NCBI GenBank assembly: GCA_965231025.1
Contig: OZ246407.1
Span: forward strand, 372,001 to 436,000
DNA length: 64,000 bases
From: PALSA-1335 sp965231025
Lineage (GTDB): Bacteria > Patescibacteriota > Gracilibacteria > UBA1369
Reading direction: 5' to 3'
The notes beneath the pieces were generated by a model that was not told the DNA's origin, made no database searches, and saw nothing but the letters and a program-made list of their open reading frames with translations. Shown here in pieces: positions 58,430 to 64,000 of this stretch. The stretch's first letter is position 1. Each line of letters opens with the position of its first letter. The position numbers and the translations under genes were made by a program.

Positions 58430-59450
58430 TAATGTCGAAAGTGATTGGGAATGTGTACACCGTACTTCCGAGCTTAAATTCGGCAAAAGCGGTATAGCGT
58501 CCACCCTTCACGAAGGTATTCATGAATTCAGCAAGTCCCTTTTTTGCATCGCTGGATGTCAGAGGGTGAACATGCGTAAAGCTGTCGATGTTCCCATGGC
58601 GGAACACGACGACATGACCCAGGGCACCAAGATAAGGACTTAACTCGGTATCTTTGGCATCTTTTGTGACATGGAATGAAAGAACGGTTTGCTGCAGAAC
58701 GATGGGCTGGGTTATGGTGAGTTGGGTTTTGTACCCCTTGGTGAGGGCAAAGAGATCCGGGGTAAGTCCTGGATAGCTGATGGGATCGGTCGTCTCCTTC
58801 TGCACGATAAGGTTGCTCCGGAGCACGATCGGATCGCCCTTCACCGGAGTGATATCAACATAGGCATAATAGGTTCCCGGGGTCGGAAGATTCGCCAGCA
58901 CCTTCCATTTGCCGCCTTCATAGGTAGGGTGCAGGTGCAGGTACTCGCGCAAATTTGCCGACACAACGATAAAATGCATTCTTTGCTCATGGGAAACACG
59001 GAGATCTGCGGAAGAGTACGCTTTCCCGGATTCATCAAAAACTTCAAACTCAAGAGGCTGAAGCGCAAGTTTCTTAAAACGGTCGATCTTGAACTTCACG
59101 CGGGAACCGGCGGGGATCGATCCGGCATTTTCAGCCATCGTAATATGGCTTTGCACGCCATTTTGCTGTGTGGGGGAAGTACTTGTCTCCGTCAGCTGGG
59201 ATGAAGACGCGTTGTTGGCGGCTTGTCCAGCCTGGGAACCTGCGGGAAGAATGGTGATCGTCGCGGTTTGCTGACCGTTCATAATAGCTTCACCGGTCGT
59301 TGTGGGAACCTCAGCCTGCTTGGGAGACTTGCCCATTTTGGACAGGTAGGCCAAAAAGAAAATGACGACGATAACGACAAGGGCAAGAACGGCGATATAC
59401 ACGGAAGTGAGGTCTTTCTTTTTGAAGATATTCTTTGATTTTTTTTTCAT
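58422..59450 (-). CDS. His-rich single-pass protein, paralogue of 59479-60444
   Basis: 342 residues. A basic start and one transmembrane helix (about 17-40) lead to a Thr/Ser/Gln-rich linker and two beta-domains. The first has EQRMHFIVVSANLREYLHLHP and ends PGTYYAYVDITPV (read in parts); the second has GHVVVFRHGNIDSFTHVHP. These His-pair (HLHP, HVHP) segments recur in both paralogues and suggest metal binding outside the cell, as in copper-associated bacterial proteins with the MH..vs..l..f.H.HP pattern. Function is inferred. It follows its paralogue by 28 bases and overlaps the MFS gene. Confidence 0.7.
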   Translation of the reverse strand: MKKKSKNIFKKKDLTSVYIAVLALVVIVVIFFLAYLSKMGKSPKQAEVPTTTGEAIMNGQQTATITILPAGSQAGQAANNASSSQLTETSTSPTQQNGVQSHITMAENAGSIPAGSRVKFKIDRFKKLALQPLEFEVFDESGKAYSSADLRVSHEQRMHFIVVSANLREYLHLHPTYEGGKWKVLANLPTPGTYYAYVDITPVKGDPIVLRSNLIVQKETTDPISYPGLTPDLFALTKGYKTQLTITQPIVLQQTVLSFHVTKDAKDTELSPYLGALGHVVVFRHGNIDSFTHVHPLTSSDAKKGLAEFMNTFVKGGRYTAFAEFKLGSTVYTFPITFDING

Positions 59451-59478
59451 AGGGAATCTGTTAGGTGAGATATTGAAT

Positions 59479-60444
59479 TTATTGAATGTCAAAGGTAACG
59501 GGGAAAGTATAAACCCTTTGCCCAAGTCCGAACTGCGTGAAGACAGTATATCGTCCGGATTTTTTGAAGGTGGTCAGAAAACCGGCTTCACCCTGTTCCA
59601 CATTGGCGAAATCCGGATGAACATGCATAAAGCTGTCGACGTCTCCGTGTCTCAGGAGCATAAAATGCGCCTCGGCCGCTAAATATGGGGAAATTCTCGC
59701 AGGCTTGCCGTCTTTGGTCACGGTATAATCCAGCTTACTTTCCTGGTTCACATAGGGGGCTGTCAGTGTGAGGGCGGCCTTGTATCCACTGTTGATGGCA
59801 AAGAGATCCGGCGTAAGTCCTGGATAACTGATCGTCCCGGTCGTCTCCTTTTGTACAATCAGGTTGCCGCGTAAAACGACCTCGGAACTCTGTACGGGAG
59901 TAACACTGATATAGCAGTAATAAGTCCCGGGATTCGGAAGGTTCGCCACAACTTTCCATTTCCCCTCCTCGAACACCGGATGGAGATGCTGGAATTCACG
60001 GAGGTTGGCCGAAACAAGGAAGAAATGCATCTTTCTTTCATGGGTGACCTGAAGGTTGTCCGGAGTATATGGATTCCCTTTCTCATCAAAAACCTCAAAT
60101 TTCAGGGATTGAAAAGCGAGCTTTTTAAAATGGTCTATTTCAAACTTTACACGATCAGGGTTATACAGAGAACCGGTACTCACGGTTACGGTCGTCATAT
60201 TCATATCCTGGTCATGATGTATGGCCGTTCCTGTAGCGGTAGCCGACGCTGGGGCCTCCGGACTTCGCTGATTCTCAAGGTTCTGTCCGGTTACGGCAGA
60301 TCCGCTCAGGTCAAGTTTCTCCGATGGGACGGGGTTTGATACGTACGACAAAGCGGAAACCGCAACAACTACAAAAAGCGAAAGCAGCCCGACATAAAGT
60401 AACGAAAGGTCCCTGTGATGATATTTTATTGGTGTTTTTTTCAT
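59479..60444 (-). CDS. His-rich single-pass protein, paralogue of 58422-59450
   Basis: 321 residues with the same plan: transmembrane helix (about 14-35), linker, then KMHFFLVSANLREFQHLHPVF, PGTYYCYISVTPV and, in the second domain, AHFMLLRHGDVDSFMHVHPDF. Over the two beta-domains the sequence is clearly similar to the downstream protein (NLIVQKETTGTISYPGLTPDLFA in both, read in parts), so they arose by tandem duplication. First gene of the four-gene operon (two His-rich proteins, MFS, YhfC-like). A TACTAT box lies seven bases before the ATG. Confidence 0.7.
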   Translation of the reverse strand: MKKTPIKYHHRDLSLLYVGLLSLFVVVAVSALSYVSNPVPSEKLDLSGSAVTGQNLENQRSPEAPASATATGTAIHHDQDMNMTTVTVSTGSLYNPDRVKFEIDHFKKLAFQSLKFEVFDEKGNPYTPDNLQVTHERKMHFFLVSANLREFQHLHPVFEEGKWKVVANLPNPGTYYCYISVTPVQSSEVVLRGNLIVQKETTGTISYPGLTPDLFAINSGYKAALTLTAPYVNQESKLDYTVTKDGKPARISPYLAAEAHFMLLRHGDVDSFMHVHPDFANVEQGEAGFLTTFKKSGRYTVFTQFGLGQRVYTFPVTFDIQ

Positions 60445-60451
60445 GGAATTG

Positions 60452-60457
60452 ATAGTA
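60452..60457 (-). promoter_or_regulatory. -10 box of the His-rich protein operon
   Basis: TACTAT on the minus strand, seven bases before ATG 60444; the -35 is weak. Same spacing as the other leaderless genes. Confidence 0.42.
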
Positions 60458-60558
60458 GAGAAACGCGCGGACGATGACGCACAGCATTAATTGCACCAAT
60501 TTTAAATCAATTTCCAAAGAAATGGAAGTCGAGTCGTTCCAATGTGCAGAGAATAAAA

Positions 60559-60645
60559 TGGTGCGCGAGAGAGGACTTGAACCTCCACGACCTTGCGGCC
60601 ACTACCTCCTGAAGGTAGCGCGTCTGCCAGTTTCGCCACTCGCGC
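60559..60645 (-). tRNA. tRNA-Leu (CAG)
   Basis: An 87-base type II tRNA: acceptor GCGCGAG/CTCGCGC, anticodon stem CTACC/GGTAG with loop TTCAGGA (anticodon CAG), long variable arm TGGCCGCAAGGTCG, T-loop TTCAAGT and an encoded ACCA tail. Confidence 0.94.
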
Positions 60646-60718
60646 GCAGGTTGTATTGTACTGATTGCCAGAAAAAAAGCAACGAACCGATACGGCGCAG
60701 CCGCCTGCCCTGCATTTC

Positions 60719-61687
60719 TTATTCTTCAAAGTGCCTCCGTAACTTTTCAAGAATCCTTTGTAAATCCTCCGAGTCGGCAACGTGAGGTCTCCCGTCGGCA
60801 TGGACCCGGGCATAAGCGGCGTTCAAAGGAATCGAACCCAGAAAAGGGACGTTAAGGCCATCGGCCACGGCTTTCGAGCTTTCGTTTCCAAAAATATCCC
60901 CTCCCATGTTCTCAACGATGCCCAGAACCTTTACGCCGCACTTTTTCGCCATCGCCGCGGCTTTTTTTGCGTCCAGCAGCCCGAGCATGTGAGGCGTCGT
61001 CACAAGCAGCACTTCGGTCCGCGGCAGCATGTGGTACAGCGTCAGAGGAATGTCGGATGTCCCCGGGGGCAGATCAACCACCAGAACATCCAGACCGCCC
61101 CATTCAACATCGTAGAGAAACTGTTCCAGCACCCGTGAAACAATCGGGCCGCGCCAGAGCAGCGCCTCATCTTCATTTGCCAGAAGAGGAGCCATCGAAA
61201 CGATCTTCATTCCGAATTTCTCCAGAGGGACGATCATTTTTTTTTCATTCGCCAGGAGTTTTCCCTCAATCTTTAAAAGATGAAGAACGTTCGGACAGTC
61301 GACGTCCGCGTCCAACAGGCCGACCTTAAGCCCTTTTTCCGCGAGGTAAGCGGCAAAATTCACGGCGACAAAAGTTTTTCCAACCCCGCCCTTTCCGCTG
61401 TGGACGGCTATCACCCGCCTGATATTTTCCAGCCCGCCCTTTCTGACGCCCGTTTTCACCGCCTGAATGCCGCTCACCTTTATTTCCGCGATCGATTCCC
61501 CGGTCACGGCGGCAAGTTCCTCCAGAATTTTTCTCAGCGGGATTTTTTGTAACAGCGCGGCGTGGGCAAGGTTCCTGTAACCAAAATGTTCGGCCGCCTC
61601 CAAAGTGATGCCATAACCAAGCAGCACTTTAGCCGCCATGGGCGAGCGATCGAATATCTCACGAACTGTTTCCTGTCCAGTCAACAT
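60719..61687 (-). CDS. Mrp/ApbC-type P-loop ATPase with DUF1858-like N-domain
   Basis: 322 residues. The first 65 (ETVREIFDRSPMAAKVLLGYGI through IPLRKILEELA, read in parts) fit the DUF1858 helical pattern, though its usual Cys is missing. The Mrp domain follows with the deviant Walker A HSGKGGVGKTFVAVNFA, DADVDCPNVLHLL, VDLPPGTSDIPLTL and IVENMGG. Canonical Mrp/NBP35 proteins carry a CxxC after the ENM segment that holds a bridging Fe-S cluster; here it reads GDIFGNESS, so the carrier role is doubtful. Start 61687 (MLTGQETV) is chosen over an earlier in-frame codon. Confidence 0.86.
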   Translation of the reverse strand: MLTGQETVREIFDRSPMAAKVLLGYGITLEAAEHFGYRNLAHAALLQKIPLRKILEELAAVTGESIAEIKVSGIQAVKTGVRKGGLENIRRVIAVHSGKGGVGKTFVAVNFAAYLAEKGLKVGLLDADVDCPNVLHLLKIEGKLLANEKKMIVPLEKFGMKIVSMAPLLANEDEALLWRGPIVSRVLEQFLYDVEWGGLDVLVVDLPPGTSDIPLTLYHMLPRTEVLLVTTPHMLGLLDAKKAAAMAKKCGVKVLGIVENMGGDIFGNESSKAVADGLNVPFLGSIPLNAAYARVHADGRPHVADSEDLQRILEKLRRHFEE

Positions 61688-61709
61688 GGTCAAACGCAGA
61701 AAGAACACC

Positions 61710-61715
61710 TATAAT
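61710..61715 (+). promoter_or_regulatory. -10 box, near-leaderless start of the NUDIX gene
   Basis: TATAAT, seven bases before ATG 61723. The -35 region overlaps the start of the divergent Mrp gene and is weak. Confidence 0.58.
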
Positions 61716-61722
61716 GTAGCAT

Positions 61723-62145
61723 ATGATCGAAGAAACATCAGCCGGCATTGTCCTGTTCCGACAGCTGAAAGATAAGCGCGAGTACCTGCTGCTCCACTAC
61801 CCCGGCGGCCATTTTGATTTTCCCAAAGGTCACGTTGAACAAGGCGAATCGGAACATGAAACCGCTTTCCGTGAACTTCAGGAGGAAACGGCGATACGAA
61901 AAATAGTATGGATCGAAGGGTTCCGTCACAAAATCCACTACAACTACCATCGGGGCCCCGAACTGATGTCAAAGGATGTCATCTTCTTTTTGGCCCGCAC
62001 CACGCAAAAAAAAGTAACCCTTTCCCACGAACACAAAGGTTCGGTGTGGATGCCGTACGAAGAAGCACTGGAACAGATTACGTTCCAGACCGCGAAAGAT
62101 ATTTTAAAAAAAGCCGAAAATTTTTTGAAAAGATCGGAGAAATAA
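61723..62145 (+). CDS. NUDIX hydrolase
   Basis: 140 residues. The Nudix box reads GHVEQGESEHETAFRELQEETAI, with the final Gly replaced by Ala. SAGIVLFRQ at the start and DFPKGHVE before the box are typical of diadenosine polyphosphate (Ap4A) hydrolases of the bacterial MutT/NudF type, and a C-terminal W-MPYEEALEQITF helix follows. Likely a house-cleaning hydrolase of Ap4A or modified nucleotides. It is divergent from the Mrp gene (35 bases) and is followed by pepA after 34 bases. Confidence 0.88.
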   Translation: MIEETSAGIVLFRQLKDKREYLLLHYPGGHFDFPKGHVEQGESEHETAFRELQEETAIRKIVWIEGFRHKIHYNYHRGPELMSKDVIFFLARTTQKKVTLSHEHKGSVWMPYEEALEQITFQTAKDILKKAENFLKRSEK

Positions 62146-62179
62146 TATAACATTGCAGCAGATTCATTAATGAGCTGCC

Positions 62180-63655
62180 ATGGAATTTTCCGTACTTACC
62201 ACCATCAATCCTAAGACGGCGGTTTTGATCGTACCCGTTTTTCAGGATGTGTCTGCGTCAAAAACAGGGCCGAAACTTGTCGGGAACTTTTTAAGGAAAC
62301 GGGAGGAGTTGAAGGATTTTGAAGGCAAAGAGGGGGAGACGCTTTTGGGACTGCCGGACAACGACGGCATGCCCGGTAAAGTCGTTTTATGGGGACTGGG
62401 CGAAAAAAAGAAACTGACCCCTCAAAAACTCCGCGGGCTGGCTGCGCAGCTGAGTAAAGCGGTTCGTTTGCTGAAAAAAAGTGAAGTTACCTTATGGTGT
62501 CCGGATATTTTCGCCGGTTTTGGCAGGGAACTCGGAGAAGGATTGGCCTTTGGAAATTACACCCTGGCGAAGTTCAAAACCGGAAAAGGAAAAGAGGAAC
62601 TCGAAACTCAGACGCTCAAAAAAATAGCCTGCATTACGGAAAAAAAGAACCCCAAGTTTGAAGCGGAACTCAAAAAAGGATCCGTGATCGCGCAGGCGGT
62701 CTGCGAAGTCCGCGACCTGGTGAACGCGGGGCCGTCACTGAAAAATGTTGAATATCTCGCGGCAAAAGCCCAGAACATTGCGAGACAAAACGGCTACAAA
62801 ATCAATATTCTCAACAAAAAGGATCTTGAAAAAATGGGCATGAACGGAATTATCGGAGTCAACCGGGGAAGCGAGTACGGTGCAAAAATGGTCATTATGG
62901 AACACACGCCAAAGGGGACATCCAAAGACAAGCCGGTGGTGGTTATTGGGAAAGGAGTTATTTTCGACAGCGGGGGATATAACCTTAAACCAAGTTCATC
63001 CCTGTACGAGATGCAGCTGGATATGGCGGGGGCGGGAGCCGTGATGGGACTCTTCATGCTTTTGAAAAAACTCGGGATAGACCGGCGCGTCGTGGGGATT
63101 TTTCCGATGACCGACAATCTGGTCAGCGCAAGTTCACAGAAACCTTCGGATGTCGTAACCACGTACTCCGGAAAAACGGTGGAAATAGTGAATACGGACG
63201 CGGAAGGCCGCATGATACTCTGCGATGCCATCTCTTACGCGGTCAAACATTTTGATTCCCGTTACCTCATCGATATCGCGACACTTACCGGGGCATGCAT
63301 GGTGGCGCTCGGGGACCGATACGCGGGACTGTTCGGCAACGACGACGCGCTGATCGAGAAATTGCGTAAGGCCGGCGAACAAACCGACGAACTCGCGTGG
63401 CCCATGCCCATTCATCCGGATCACCGGACAAGAATGAAGAGCAAAATCGCGGATCTGAGGAACTGGGACGAAGTTCCATACGCCGGCGCGTCCAAGGGCG
63501 CCGCATTTTTACAGGAGTTCGTGGAAAACTCCAAATGGGTACACATGGACATCGCGGGACCGGCATTCGTCAAAGAACCGAAAAAATATGAATCACCGAT
63601 GGGGACGGGATTCGGAGTGCGGCTCCTTGTCGAATTTCTGGAGAAGTTACGTTAG
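62180..63655 (+). CDS. pepA: Leucyl aminopeptidase (M17)
   Basis: 491-residue cytosolic metallo-aminopeptidase. The variable N-terminal domain (about 1-165) precedes the catalytic domain with IGKGVIFDSGGYNLKPSSSL (metal Lys/Asp), MQLDMAGAGAV (metal Asp; the usual MK is MQ) and VNTDAEGRMILCDAI (metal Asp/Glu and catalytic Arg). The signature NTDAEGRL is near-intact. It recycles peptides, useful in an organism with few biosynthetic genes. Stop overlaps that of the convergent membrane protein by three to four bases. Confidence 0.95.
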   Translation: MEFSVLTTINPKTAVLIVPVFQDVSASKTGPKLVGNFLRKREELKDFEGKEGETLLGLPDNDGMPGKVVLWGLGEKKKLTPQKLRGLAAQLSKAVRLLKKSEVTLWCPDIFAGFGRELGEGLAFGNYTLAKFKTGKGKEELETQTLKKIACITEKKNPKFEAELKKGSVIAQAVCEVRDLVNAGPSLKNVEYLAAKAQNIARQNGYKINILNKKDLEKMGMNGIIGVNRGSEYGAKMVIMEHTPKGTSKDKPVVVIGKGVIFDSGGYNLKPSSSLYEMQLDMAGAGAVMGLFMLLKKLGIDRRVVGIFPMTDNLVSASSQKPSDVVTTYSGKTVEIVNTDAEGRMILCDAISYAVKHFDSRYLIDIATLTGACMVALGDRYAGLFGNDDALIEKLRKAGEQTDELAWPMPIHPDHRTRMKSKIADLRNWDEVPYAGASKGAAFLQEFVENSKWVHMDIAGPAFVKEPKKYESPMGTGFGVRLLVEFLEKLR

Positions 63656-64000
63656 GCCCCGGGAACATTTGCGCGCTGTCGCCGGTACTCAAAAAAATGA
63701 GTGAAGACCAGGTACGAGGAGAGCACGAATGCCGCGAAAAGGAGTGAAATAAACCACGTCTGCGGATGCAGCAGGGGTTGGCTTATGCGTTCTCCGATAT
63801 CGGAAAGCAATGCCGCTGGATTGAAAAGCACGTCCCAGCTGTTCCACCGGAGGTAACGGCCCAAGTATATGGCGAAGCCCGAGAGAAGGGAAACAACTAC
63901 CATAAACAACCAGCTCCAAAAGAGCCCAAACCACCGGCTGGTTATTTGACTTATGGTTTGGAGCGAGCAAAGGCCGAGCATTCCCCCGGTGATCGCGAAG
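63652..64000 (-). CDS. DUF1361-type membrane protein (5' end outside window)
   Basis: 115 residues visible; the frame continues past the window edge. At least two transmembrane helices are present. IYLGRYLRWNSWDVLFNP matches the core of the DUF1361 membrane family (yLGr..RwNSWD), and the following LLHPQTWFISLLFAAFVLSSYLVF is a typical last helix (read in parts). Function is unknown. An internal ATG at 63981 could be a start but the frame remains open upstream, and the family is longer. Confidence 0.65.
   Translation of the reverse strand, partial: FAITGGMLGLCSLQTISQITSRWFGLFWSWLFMVVVSLLSGFAIYLGRYLRWNSWDVLFNPAALLSDIGERISQPLLHPQTWFISLLFAAFVLSSYLVFTHFFEYRRQRANVPGA

Noticed and set aside
1..64000. 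UGA recoded as glycine (Gracilibacteria/SR1)
   Set aside because: UGA ends cdaA and dnaX at family-appropriate positions and does not interrupt any conserved domain.

Overview
The window reads as bacterial chromosome from a Candidate Phyla Radiation (Patescibacteria) lineage, most likely Peregrinibacteria-like; the phylum is inferred, not proven. Support: compact gene-dense DNA of middling GC, many short hypothetical proteins with disordered N-termini, a lone sortase with SLH and PKD surface proteins, a monoderm-style lipoprotein set, a FtsA/PilM-like ATPase beside a large single-pass protein, and almost no amino-acid biosynthesis apart from a glutamine synthetase. UGA is used as a normal stop (for example in cdaA and dnaX), which argues against the UGA=Gly Gracilibacteria/SR1 groups. 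There is no transposase, integrase, CRISPR array or rRNA.

Layout. 1-3.1 kb: end of glnA, a DUF3592-type membrane protein, a small unknown protein, and a HAD phosphatase just downstream of tRNA-Phe. 3.2-4.7 kb: a 1.5 kb gene-free stretch with a strong promoter and dense helices, read as a large structured non-coding RNA. 4.7-14 kb: membrane nuclease, isochorismatase-like hydrolase, CDF-NifX fusion transporter, Lon, cupredoxin surface protein, the c-di-AMP cyclase pair cdaA-cdaR, and ychF. 14-25 kb: structured repeat copy 1, a HisA-like protein without catalytic aspartates, a methyltransferase-like protein, an EamA transporter, a membrane-anchored Rel, mnmA, sortase and three unknown proteins. 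25-38.5 kb: NDH-2, ligA, dnaX, glycosyltransferases, nfo/polX repair genes, structured repeat copy 2, an orphan histidine kinase, and comF. 38.5-49 kb: tRNA-Val, then a surface-protein island with three convergent lipoprotein/secreted repeat-protein modules, a PKD protein and an SLH protein. 49-56 kb: single-pass protein and FtsA/PilM ATPase, alr, a BI-1 family protein, and the yceD-rpmF-nusB-rnc run. 56-64 kb: a membrane/His-rich (possibly metal-related) operon, tRNA-Leu, Mrp ATPase, NUDIX, pepA and a DUF1361 fragment.

Three things stand out. First, the 1.3 kb RNA at 3383-4680 has a TTGACA/TACAAT promoter and three similar hairpin modules about 440 nt apart; its G-U pairs all favour the promoter's strand. 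Second, a 120-140 nt element occurs twice (14.03-14.16 and 34.53-34.67 kb) with a conserved core and covarying stems. Third, many genes have a -10 box exactly 6-7 nt before ATG and no Shine-Dalgarno, implying widespread leaderless transcription. The surface island (triplicated modules, Cys-pair repeats) is the best candidate for an undescribed protein system.
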